Assembly (NCBI GenBank): GCA_002377605.1
Contig: DFQD01000171.1
Location: 1-7,414, forward strand
Reading direction: 5' to 3'
Source: Gammaproteobacteria bacterium UBA3498
GTDB lineage: Bacteria > Pseudomonadota > Gammaproteobacteria > Pseudomonadales > Pseudohongiellaceae
DNA: 7,414 nt
Position numbers and translations under genes: made by a program. Below the pieces are notes generated by a model. That model made no database searches. It was given only the letters and a program-made list of their open reading frames with translations, and was not told the DNA's origin. Positions 1 to 6,799 of this stretch are shown piece after piece; the first letter of the stretch is position 1; the number at the start of each line of letters is the position of its first letter.

Positions 1-2
1 CA

Positions 3-773
3 GCGATGGCAATGGTTGGGTTAATCGTCACTTTTCAGAATTTAGCCGACGACCAGATTCAGACGCAAGTTGAAGTTGCTGAACTAGCGCCAATAACCGT
101 CTTTCCTGATTTTGCTTCTATACAAGACCTCTCTTTAAAGAAACGGCAATTCTTTGATTACCTCGAAGACTACGTGCTCGCAGAGAACGCATCGATTATC
201 CGGGACCGTAATGAGTTGAAGCGTTATGTTGCTATAGCGGATAGCGGGGTTGAATTTAGCGAACGGGAAAGATACTGGCTATTAAACCTAGCTCATGATT
301 ATCGAATAGAAACAGAAAAGCATTCCGAAAGAGAAATTTTAGCTGAATTAATGCTAAGGGTAGACGTGTTACCTGCATCGCTCGCATTGGCGCAAGCGGC
401 AAACGAATCTGCGTGGGGTACTTCAAGGTTTGCCCTACAAGGCAACAATGTTTTTGGGCAGTGGTGTTATGAAGCTGGCTGCGGAATCATTCCTGCACAA
501 AGAAAAACAGGGGCAAGTCACGAAGTTAAGTCTTTTGAGTCGATTGCTAGCTCAGTTCAAGCTTACTTCTTCAATATCAATACCCATTCATCTTACTCCT
601 ACCTTCGAGACCTTCGATCACGCATGCGTGAACGTAATCTGCCATTTGACCCAATGTCTCTTGCTATTGGGTTGGGCAGATACTCTGAGCGTGGAGATAA
701 TTATGTAAATGAAATTCAGAGAATTATTCTGCAAAATGACTTACGTAAACGTGATAGAAAAATAGACATCTAA
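3..773 (+). CDS. bax: Bax-like glucosaminidase (FlgJ-related), N-terminus probably cut by the window edge
   Basis: Predicted envelope N-acetylglucosaminidase of the Bax/FlgJ-related group (glucosaminidase fold, GH73-like), expected to cleave peptidoglycan glycan strands. Numbering from the ATG at base 6, the domain covers about residues 100-245. The core is AQAANESAWGTSRFA (129-143), with E134 as the likely catalytic acid, followed by GNNVFGQWC (146-154) and the late YSERGDNYVNEI stretch (226-237). The region before residue 100 is a charged linker typical of Bax proteins. Only a short hydrophobic piece (MAMVGLIVTF) precedes it, too short for a complete signal or anchor, and the frame is open to the window edge. 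I therefore think the true start lies upstream and the ATG at 6 is internal. The 255 visible residues compare with about 274 in E. coli Bax. Its stop overlaps that of the convergent deacetylase gene. Family assignment is strong; the substrate is inferred. Confidence 0.87.
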   Translation, partial: AMAMVGLIVTFQNLADDQIQTQVEVAELAPITVFPDFASIQDLSLKKRQFFDYLEDYVLAENASIIRDRNELKRYVAIADSGVEFSERERYWLLNLAHDYRIETEKHSEREILAELMLRVDVLPASLALAQAANESAWGTSRFALQGNNVFGQWCYEAGCGIIPAQRKTGASHEVKSFESIASSVQAYFFNINTHSSYSYLRDLRSRMRERNLPFDPMSLAIGLGRYSERGDNYVNEIQRIILQNDLRKRDRKIDI

Positions 774-1810
774 TCTAATTTTATCCATTGTACTGAATAC
801 CAATAAAATCGCCTCTCATTTGGCACAGGGGCTGTGCAAATATATCGCCAGCGCCTGCCGCGATATTCTTCACTGGCTGTAATAGTCAATATTCCATTCT
901 CGCGATTAGTCCATTCCATAGCCAAAGGCTTGCTATTAGCAAAACAGCCAATTTGGGAGAGACTGTAGTTTCCTGGATTGAATTGCAGAGTTACGCTGGG
1001 GTTGCGTACAGCAGTGACTGGAGAAGTAGGTTCCAATAGCTCAACATTAAAAGCTTTCGTGTCCATTTTCTGTCGTGCAGTATCTAAATTTGCATAGATA
1101 GATGCTAGGGGGAATCTAGGAAGGGCTAGAAAGTCAGAATAAACCCCTACGGCGCCTGAATTTTGTGCCAGCCCTACAAAATTGTGCTCGGCAAGCATGT
1201 CTTTAATCTTCGGATCGAACTCGCCATAAGGATAGGCAAGATAACGATGAGACTGTCCAGTTTCATCTAAAATTCTTTGTTCGGCTGAGAGCAATTCCGA
1301 TTCTTGACGAGCAATCCAATCAGTATCGCTTTCGTTAGCTTCGCGCTCCAGCATATAGGGATGCTCAACCATATGGTTGGCTATGATTACACCTGCGTCT
1401 GACATTTCCCTGATTTGTTCCCAGCTCATGTAATTGTTTTGTTGTCTATCTATCGGACCAGTGCTTAGAAACAAGGTAAAAGGAAAACCGTAAGATTGCA
1501 GCATGGGGAATGCTGTCTGATAAATAGAGATGTAGCCGTCATCAAAAGTGATGGCAACTGCTTTATCTGGGAGGTTCTCTTTATTTTCTAAACCTTCAAT
1601 CAACTGATTTAAGGGAATCACATTAAAGTCGTTGTCACGGAGATAGTCTAAATGTCCGCGAAAAGCCTCAGGGGATATACTGGTAGAGGGGGGGCTATCG
1701 ATAGCTACATGATGATAAAGCAATATCACCCCATGACTATCAATTCTGCTTTCGTTGGCTGCAAAGCTAATCTGTGTTGTAAATATTAGTAAGAAATATA
1801 CAGAACGCAT
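770..1810 (-). CDS. Secreted polysaccharide deacetylase (CE4, PgaB-like catalytic domain) with a C-terminal accessory domain
   Basis: Predicted exported carbohydrate esterase family 4 enzyme that removes acetyl groups from N-acetylated sugars in an envelope or extracellular polysaccharide. Residues 1-17 form a signal peptide (hydrophobic YFLLIF core, likely cleavage after ISFA or just beyond). The NodB-type domain covers about residues 25-245. It shows LYHHV (31-35), TFDDGY (88-93; D90 expected as catalytic base, D91 as metal ligand), NHMVEHP (145-151; H146 and H150 as metal ligands) and AYPYGEFDP (192-200). The order and spacing resemble the N-terminal domain of PgaB-type poly-GlcNAc deacetylases, but no PgaB glycosidase domain follows. 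Residues 255-346 look like a small beta-rich module with two cysteines (C289, C325) that could pair in the periplasm. The ATG at 1810 is preceded by an AGAGAG ribosome site about 6 bases away. No polysaccharide synthesis genes are adjacent, so the substrate (peptidoglycan or an exopolysaccharide) is unknown. Confidence 0.87.
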   Translation of the reverse strand: MRSVYFLLIFTTQISFAANESRIDSHGVILLYHHVAIDSPPSTSISPEAFRGHLDYLRDNDFNVIPLNQLIEGLENKENLPDKAVAITFDDGYISIYQTAFPMLQSYGFPFTLFLSTGPIDRQQNNYMSWEQIREMSDAGVIIANHMVEHPYMLEREANESDTDWIARQESELLSAEQRILDETGQSHRYLAYPYGEFDPKIKDMLAEHNFVGLAQNSGAVGVYSDFLALPRFPLASIYANLDTARQKMDTKAFNVELLEPTSPVTAVRNPSVTLQFNPGNYSLSQIGCFANSKPLAMEWTNRENGILTITASEEYRGRRWRYICTAPVPNERRFYWYSVQWIKLD

Positions 1811-1862
1811 AATGCTCTCTTTAAATTCTATCTTTTAATAATAACTCAAATAAGGGGCATCG

Positions 1863-1893
1863 AGACAATTATGCAGTGGTTTCGTAATTGTCT
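1863..1893. promoter_or_regulatory. Inverted repeat over the -35 region of fadBA, possible operator
   Basis: The arms AGACAATTA (1863-1871) and TAATTGTCT (1885-1893) are perfect 9-base inverted copies around a 13-base centre. They lie immediately upstream of the TATAAT at 1904-1909 and cover the place where the -35 element must be. There is no U-tract on either side, so a terminator is unlikely. The arms do not match the PsrA site (GAAAC...GTTTC type) or the E. coli FadR site as I know them. The repeat is seen directly; its role as a repressor or activator site is inference. Confidence 0.45.
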
Positions 1894-1909
1894 GAGGCGA
1901 AGGTATAAT
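1881..1909 (+). promoter_or_regulatory. Probable sigma-70 promoter of fadBA
   Basis: A consensus -10 hexamer TATAAT sits at 1904-1909. With 17-base spacing the -35 would be TTCGTA (1881-1886), only three of six matches to TTGACA. Such a weak -35 would fit a promoter needing an activator or controlled by the overlapping inverted repeat. Transcription would start near 1916 and give a leader of about 35 bases before the fadB ATG. Confidence 0.55.
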
Positions 1910-1922
1910 GCGCCCCCCAGAT

Positions 1923-1938
1923 TTTAAGCGATCTTAAA
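1923..1938. repeat. Short dyad in the fadB leader
   Basis: TTTAAG (1923-1928) and CTTAAA (1933-1938) are perfect 6-base inverted copies around CGAT. The dyad lies just downstream of the predicted transcription start and ends one base before the GGAG ribosome site at 1940-1943. In RNA it would be a weak, AU-rich hairpin; in DNA it could be a protein site. Function is not known. Confidence 0.35.
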
Positions 1939-1950
1939 CGGAGTGAGCAT

Positions 1951-4092
1951 ATGATTTATTCGGGCAAAGCGCTCAGTGTCGAAGTGTTGCGGTCAGGCGC
2001 AGCTAACCTTATTTTCGATTTAGAAGGCTCATCGGTTAACAAATTTAATCAGGAAACCTTAAGGGAGCTACAAGAAGCGGTGGCAGCTCTGAAATCTATA
2101 GAAGTGGCTGGGGTGATCTTTTCCAGTGCAAAGCCCGCTTTTATTGTTGGAGCTGATATTGCTGAATTCACTGCGATGTTCTCTGACTCTGAAGAAACCA
2201 TTCTGGAGTGGTTAAGGGAGGGAAATAAGATTTTTAACGACATAGAAGATTTGCCAGTTCCAACGGTTAGTGCCATTAATGGATTTGCATTAGGTGGCGG
2301 ATTTGAGCTAGCAGTCGCAACAGACTACCGCATTGGAACAGCTAAGGCGGTTGTTGGATTTCCTGAAGTAAAGTTAGGAATTTTACCTGGTTTTGGTGGC
2401 ACAGTTAGAACGCCACGGTTAATTGGAGCGGATAATGCCAATCAATGGATTAGCAGTGGCTCTCATATAAAAGCAGATCAAGCTCTCAGTGAAGGTGCGC
2501 TTGATGCTATTGTTGAAGACGAAAATCTTATCGCTGCCTGTGAAGATTTAATCGAGCAATGTAATGCAGGAAAGCTGGATTTTAAAAACATACGTGCAGT
2601 TAAAAACTCGCCTCTGACATTGACTCCAATTGAACTAAATGTCGCCTTCGAAACTGCCAAGGCTATGATTAAGTCCCAGGCAGGTAAAAACTATCCAGCT
2701 CCAGTTGCCATTGTTGAAGTGATGCATGATGCAGCAACAGCAGATAGGACTGAGGCACTTGAAATCGAGCATAAAGCATTCGTGAAACTTGCGAAAACTG
2801 AAGTTGCCGCAAACCTGATACAAATGTTTCTTAATGATCAATTTCTTTCAGGTTTGGCCAAAAAACAAATTGCGAATGCCCAACAAGTAAACTTTGCGGG
2901 AGTGCTAGGTGCTGGAATTATGGGCGGTGGTATCGCTTACCAGTCAGCTTTAAAGGGTACTCCAATTATAATGAAAGATATTGCCCAGGAAGGAGTCGAC
3001 CTGGGTATGGGAGAAGCGCGGAAACTTTTAGAAAAGCGAATGGCTCGCGGTCGACTGAATGCATTGAAAATGGTTTCAGTATTGTCGGATATTACCCCCA
3101 CTCTGAATTACGAAGGGTTTGAAAAGGCTGACATAATCGTTGAAGCAATCGTAGAAAACACTGGAATTAAGCAATCAGTATTGAGGGAACTGGAATCTTT
3201 AGTAGGCGAGAACACTATTATCGCCTCTAACACATCAACCATCTCCATTGATGAGTTAGCTACGGTATTGAAGCGACCTGAAAATTTCTGCGGCATGCAC
3301 TTTTTTAACCCGGTGCCGGTAATGCCTTTGGTAGAGGTTATTAAAGGTGAGAAAAGTAGTGAGGCTACTGTCGCAACTACGGTAGCTTATGCAAAAAAAA
3401 TGGGGAAAACGCCTATAGTCGTAAACAATTGCCCCGGGTTTTTAGTAAATCGCATTTTGTTTCCATATTTTGGAGCATTTTCTAGATTAATTCACGATGG
3501 AGCCGATTTTCGTCAAATCGATAAAGTCATGGAGCGCTTCGGTTGGCCGATGGGGCCTGCGTATTTACTCGATGTAATCGGTGTCGATACTGCAGTGCAC
3601 TGTCAGGACGTAATGGCGTCAGGTTTTACACGCATGAATCTGGATTTTATTAGTGCGATCGATAAGTTATACCAACAAAAGGATCTTGGGCAAAAGACCA
3701 GTAAAGGCTTTTATTTGTATGAGGCAGATAAAAGAGGGAAGCCAAAGAAATTGCCGAACCCGGAGATTGATGCGTTAGTAGAGTCGGTTCAGACTAGTCC
3801 GAGAAAATTTACTGACGGAGAAATCGTCGAGCGCATGATGGTTGCTATGTGCATAGAAACAGCACGGTGCGTCGAAGATAATATTGTTGGAACAGCAATC
3901 GAAGCAGACATGGGCCTTATACTAGGGCTAGGATTTCCAGCATTCCGCGGAGGCGCGCTACGTTATGTAGACAGCCTTGGTGTTAGTAAATTTTGCGAAA
4001 TAGCAGAGAAGTATTCCGACATGGGCGAACTATACACTCCAACAAAGAAGATGATAGAGAAAGGCGCCGCTGGCGATACTTATTATGGGTAG
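1951..4092 (+). CDS. fadB: Fatty acid oxidation complex alpha subunit: enoyl-CoA hydratase / 3-hydroxyacyl-CoA dehydrogenase
   Basis: Cytoplasmic bifunctional beta-oxidation enzyme. It hydrates trans-2-enoyl-CoA, then oxidises the L-3-hydroxyacyl-CoA with NAD+. As in homologues it should pair with the FadA thiolase in an alpha2beta2 complex. The crotonase domain spans about residues 1-190, with the oxyanion-hole region FIVGADIAEF (64-73), ALGGGFELA (113-121, catalytic E119) and FPEVKLGILPGFGGT (137-151, catalytic E139). The dehydrogenase NAD-binding motif is GVLGAGIMGGGIA (317-329). Catalytic H450 (GMHFFNPVP) and E462 (PLVEVI) match the E. coli FadB positions exactly. A C-terminal helical repeat ends with GFPAFRGGALRYVD (661-674). 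The 713 aa length is close to Pseudomonas FadB. The ATG has GGAG seven bases upstream. It is the first gene of an operon with fadA, whose ribosome site begins on this stop codon. An A8 run lies at 3393-3400. Confidence 0.98.
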   Translation: MIYSGKALSVEVLRSGAANLIFDLEGSSVNKFNQETLRELQEAVAALKSIEVAGVIFSSAKPAFIVGADIAEFTAMFSDSEETILEWLREGNKIFNDIEDLPVPTVSAINGFALGGGFELAVATDYRIGTAKAVVGFPEVKLGILPGFGGTVRTPRLIGADNANQWISSGSHIKADQALSEGALDAIVEDENLIAACEDLIEQCNAGKLDFKNIRAVKNSPLTLTPIELNVAFETAKAMIKSQAGKNYPAPVAIVEVMHDAATADRTEALEIEHKAFVKLAKTEVAANLIQMFLNDQFLSGLAKKQIANAQQVNFAGVLGAGIMGGGIAYQSALKGTPIIMKDIAQEGVDLGMGEARKLLEKRMARGRLNALKMVSVLSDITPTLNYEGFEKADIIVEAIVENTGIKQSVLRELESLVGENTIIASNTSTISIDELATVLKRPENFCGMHFFNPVPVMPLVEVIKGEKSSEATVATTVAYAKKMGKTPIVVNNCPGFLVNRILFPYFGAFSRLIHDGADFRQIDKVMERFGWPMGPAYLLDVIGVDTAVHCQDVMASGFTRMNLDFISAIDKLYQQKDLGQKTSKGFYLYEADKRGKPKKLPNPEIDALVESVQTSPRKFTDGEIVERMMVAMCIETARCVEDNIVGTAIEADMGLILGLGFPAFRGGALRYVDSLGVSKFCEIAEKYSDMGELYTPTKKMIEKGAAGDTYYG

Positions 4093-4097
4093 GAGGG
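4091..4097 (+). promoter_or_regulatory. Strong ribosome-binding site of fadA
   Basis: AGGAGGG overlaps the last two bases of the fadB TAG stop and lies seven bases before the fadA ATG. It is the best Shine-Dalgarno match in the window and fits coupled or high-level translation of FadA, needed in equal amounts with FadB. Confidence 0.85.
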
Positions 4098-4104
4098 TAA
4101 ATTA

Positions 4105-5280
4105 ATGAGCTTAAATGCAAGAGACGCAGTAGTCATAGATGGAATTAGAACTCCTATGGCTCGCTCTAAAGGAGGGGCATTTCGGAATGTTCGGGCAGAA
4201 GAGTTATCGGCCCGATTAATAGATGCAATCTTTGAGCGGAATCTAGATGTTTCCCCAGAAGAAACTGAAGATGTGGTTTGGGGTTGTGTTAATCAAACCC
4301 TCGAGCAAGGTTGGAATATTGCTAGAAACGCGGCATTGATGTCGGTACTTCCTCATTCGATTTGTGCGCAAACCGTAAATAGATTGTGTGGATCATCCAT
4401 GTCTGCGTTACACACGGCAGCCGCAGCAATTCAAAGTAGTAATGGCGATCAATTTTTAGTAGGTGGCGTCGAACATATGGGCCACGTTGGCATGACCCAT
4501 GGAATAGATCCAAATCCTAGAGCCTCAAAACATATTGCCAAGGCTTCGTGGATGATGGGGGTGACAGCTGAAGTGTTATCAAAAATGCATGGAATTGATC
4601 GTAAAGCTCAGGATGAATTTGCGGTACGCTCACATAATCGAGCGGATATGGCTCGGAGCAACGATGGTTTCCGTAACGAAATAGTACCTATAGAGGGTCA
4701 TAATGCTGATGGCTATAAATCCTTAATTGAGGATGATGAAACTATTCGTGCCGACACAAACATGGAAGGACTTGCACAGTTGAGGCCAGTGTTTGACCCA
4801 GTTAATGGAACTGTGACAGCCGGTACTTCGTCACAAATTTCCGATGGTGCTTCCGCCATGTTAATAATGTCTGCCGAAAAAGCGCAGTCACTGAATCTAA
4901 AAGTTCGTGCCAAAGTTAGGAGTATTGCCTATGCAGGAGTAGACCCTTCGATTATGGGATATGGTCCAGTGCCAGCGAGTCAAAAAGCACTAAAGAAAGC
5001 AGGGCTTTCTATGGATGACGTCGAATGTGTTGAGTTAAATGAAGCTTTTGCTGCGCAATCACTTCCAGTTCTAAAAGATTTGCAACTTATGGATGTTGTA
5101 GATGACAAGGTGAATCTTAAAGGTGGCGCTATCGCTTTAGGTCATCCGCTAGGATGCTCTGGCACTAGAATAGCAACTACTTTATTAAATAATATGGAGG
5201 ATCAGGACGCCACACTGGGGCTAGCAATGATGTGTATCGGATTGGGTCAAGGTATCGCAACCGTATTTGAGCGAATCTAA
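4105..5280 (+). CDS. fadA: 3-ketoacyl-CoA thiolase, fatty acid oxidation complex beta subunit
   Basis: Acetyl-CoA acyltransferase that performs the last beta-oxidation step: CoA-dependent cleavage of 3-ketoacyl-CoA to acetyl-CoA and an acyl-CoA shorter by two carbons. The thiolase triad is intact. The nucleophile C95 sits in NRLCGSSM (92-99), H347 in GGAIALGHPLGCSG (340-353), and the second cysteine C377 in MMCIGLGQG (375-383). The NEAFA motif is at 312-316. At 391 aa it has the Pseudomonas-type length; the E. coli protein is 387 aa with C91, H343 and C373, so a four-residue offset fits throughout. It lies 12 bases after fadB with a near-perfect ribosome site. The last 14 bases overlap the proposed start of ttcA. 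Fad-complex thiolase is favoured over a biosynthetic thiolase because it directly follows fadB. Confidence 0.97.
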   Translation: MSLNARDAVVIDGIRTPMARSKGGAFRNVRAEELSARLIDAIFERNLDVSPEETEDVVWGCVNQTLEQGWNIARNAALMSVLPHSICAQTVNRLCGSSMSALHTAAAAIQSSNGDQFLVGGVEHMGHVGMTHGIDPNPRASKHIAKASWMMGVTAEVLSKMHGIDRKAQDEFAVRSHNRADMARSNDGFRNEIVPIEGHNADGYKSLIEDDETIRADTNMEGLAQLRPVFDPVNGTVTAGTSSQISDGASAMLIMSAEKAQSLNLKVRAKVRSIAYAGVDPSIMGYGPVPASQKALKKAGLSMDDVECVELNEAFAAQSLPVLKDLQLMDVVDDKVNLKGGAIALGHPLGCSGTRIATTLLNNMEDQDATLGLAMMCIGLGQGIATVFERI

Positions 5281-6121
5281 GGTAAATGTAATTCAAGTGA
5301 TTGAACAGTCAGGTCAATTAAAGCTCAATCGGAGCAGGAAAAATCTACGCCGCGATGTAGGGCATGCAATTGCTGACTTCAACATGATTGAAGACGGTGA
5401 TCTGGTAATGGTTTGTCTGTCTGGTGGAAAAGACTCCTATACTTTATTAAATATTCTTCTGAATCTTCAAAAGCATGCGCCTATTGAATTTAATATCCAT
5501 GCAGTAAACCTTGATCAAAAACAACCAGGATTTCCAAGAGAAGTATTACCTAATTATCTTGAATCTATTGACGTCGATTACAAAATCATAGAGCAAGACA
5601 CTTATTCTATAGTCACTGAAAAAACTAAAGAAGGAAAAACTTTTTGCAGTCTTTGCTCGCGACTAAGGCGTGGAATTCTCTATAACTATGCTGAATCGAT
5701 AGGTGCAGACAAGATAGCTTTGGGTCACCACCGTGATGATATTGTTGAGACGCTTTTCCTTAATATGTTTTATGGGGGAAAGCTTAAAGCAATGCCACCA
5801 AAGTTACTATCCGATGACAAACGAAACGTCGTTATTAGACCGCTGGCATATTGTAAAGAAAGTGAAATTTCTAAATTTGCTGAGTTAATAGAGTTTCCAA
5901 TAATCCCATGCAATCTTTGTGGCAGTCAGGATAACCTACAAAGGCAAGCTATCAAATCCATGTTGCAAGAATGGGAGAAAAATAACCCTGGTAGAATTGA
6001 GTCGATCTTTCGAAGTATAGCGAATGTCTGTCTTTCGCAATTGGCAGATATTGATCAGTATCCATTTAAAGAACTTAGGAAGGATTTAAATTTGAAGTTG
6101 AATGTTGTTGAAATTGTATAA
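5267..6121 (+). CDS. ttcA: tRNA 2-thiocytidine synthetase TtcA
   Basis: Cytoplasmic ATP-dependent, Fe-S-dependent thiolase that makes 2-thiocytidine at position 32 of certain tRNAs. The PP-loop SGGKDS is at residues 52-57, the first cysteine pair at CSLC (127-130), and the second at PCNLCGSQ (214-221, C215 and C218). NLDQKQPGFP (81-90), GHHRDDI (153-159) and LFLNMFYGGK (163-172) are close to E. coli TtcA. The best start is TTG at 5267, since no ATG occurs before residue 40. A GTG at 5297 (residue 11) is the alternative, and both have poor ribosome sites. From the TTG, 14 bases overlap the end of fadA, which suggests translational coupling. At 284 aa it is shorter than the 311 aa E. coli protein, mainly in the variable stretch before the shared C-terminal LKLNVVEI ending. 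The family is certain; the start codon is not. Confidence 0.96.
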   Translation: MSESKVNVIQVIEQSGQLKLNRSRKNLRRDVGHAIADFNMIEDGDLVMVCLSGGKDSYTLLNILLNLQKHAPIEFNIHAVNLDQKQPGFPREVLPNYLESIDVDYKIIEQDTYSIVTEKTKEGKTFCSLCSRLRRGILYNYAESIGADKIALGHHRDDIVETLFLNMFYGGKLKAMPPKLLSDDKRNVVIRPLAYCKESEISKFAELIEFPIIPCNLCGSQDNLQRQAIKSMLQEWEKNNPGRIESIFRSIANVCLSQLADIDQYPFKELRKDLNLKLNVVEIV

Positions 6122-6487
6122 TTAGTTTGCAAGCTGGATAATTAACGACATCTTTCACATGCTTTTAACGCCCCCAGGTAAATTATGATAGTCGATATTT
6201 TTTAATTTCGATGGATTCAGAATAGAGTGACATTAAACCTGCCCTGAACAAAGCACAAAACCAATCATGGCCGTAAATTTAATAAGAGGGTCAAAAGCTG
6301 CCAGAAACACTGCGATCGTGATGTAGTAAAAGGCTTAAGCTTATTGATTGAGAAAATAATGACCGAGTTATGAACTATTAACGTCTTGTTTAAGACTAGA
6401 TCGCTGGGCTATGAAGGTTAATGTTTTATGTTTTGTAGTAGATTAAGCTATGTAATGAATCTTAATAAGCATAGAGGTAGTTAATTA
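6122..6487. other. 366-base stretch without a convincing gene
   Basis: Between ttcA and the yheU-like gene I find no credible coding region on either strand. The longest ATG frame I noticed on the + strand (6267-6326, 19 codons) has no ribosome site. A 5-bp hairpin (GTCTT/AAGAC, 6383-6396) has no U-tract after it, so no intrinsic terminator is evident. TTGTTT (6386-6391) and TATGAA (6410-6415), 18 bases apart, form a weak candidate promoter for the yheU-like gene. The stretch may hold a promoter, an unrecognised small RNA or a decayed gene; none is supported. Confidence 0.5.
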
Positions 6488-6694
6488 GTGGAAATCCCAT
6501 ATACGGAGCTTTCTGAAGAAGTATTAATAGGCGTCATAGAGGAATTTGTTTCTCGGGAAGGGACGGAATATGGGCAGCAAGAATATTCCTTAGAAGACAA
6601 GGTTAAGCGGGTGACACGTCAGTTGGAGGCCGGAAAAGTTAAATTATTTTTTGATGAAGAGAGCCAAACTTGCAATCTGGTGCGGATTACTTAG
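6488..6694 (+). CDS. yheU: UPF0270 family protein, YheU-like
   Basis: Small cytoplasmic protein of 68 aa in the UPF0270/YheU family, whose function is not established. The sequence follows E. coli YheU (72 aa) along nearly its whole length. Shared features are IPYTELSEEVL (3-13, E. coli IPWQDLSPETL), IEEFVSREGTEYG (17-29), SLEDKVKRVTRQLEAG (34-49) and a C-terminal strand pair ending NLVRI. There is no signal peptide or membrane segment. The start is GTG at 6488, chosen because AGAGG (6473-6477) lies ten bases upstream and the resulting N-terminus matches the family. It is separated from ttcA by 366 bases and from tusA by 105, so it may be transcribed from its own promoter, but I see only a weak candidate. 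Confidence 0.9.
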   Translation: MEIPYTELSEEVLIGVIEEFVSREGTEYGQQEYSLEDKVKRVTRQLEAGKVKLFFDEESQTCNLVRIT

Positions 6695-6799
6695 AGAAAT
6701 GCATTGCAACAAAATTTACGATGATTTTTTACGGATAGTTGATAGTGAGTATCTTTTTGCATTGCCCAAAGTGCAACTGCTAGAAAGTTATAAGCCATC

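Noticed and set aside
430..708. A 92-codon + strand frame inside the glucosaminidase gene
   Set aside because: It lies wholly within the well-supported Bax-like frame, resembles no family I know, and has no ribosome site.
2049..3296. Several 60-75 codon minus-strand frames within fadB
   Set aside because: They are antisense to a fully conserved enzyme with every catalytic motif intact, and none resembles a known protein.
4322..4913. Two minus-strand frames within fadA
   Set aside because: They are antisense to a conserved thiolase and have no recognisable content.
5286..5291. ATG TAA directly after the fadA stop, behind an AAGG, as a possible ttcA start
   Set aside because: It is in a different frame from ttcA and stops at once; use as the start would require an indel for which there is no evidence.
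6267..6326. 19-codon ATG frame in the gap after ttcA
   Set aside because: No ribosome site, no recognisable content, and a frame this short is expected by chance.
6383..6396. Hairpin GTCTT/AAGAC as a terminator
   Set aside because: The stem is only 5 bp with low GC and no U-tract follows.
6700..6776. TGCATTGC occurring twice (6700-6707, 6758-6765) with a nearby TTGCA/TGCAA dyad between yheU and tusA
   Set aside because: The copies are short and show no regular array; chance is a sufficient explanation.
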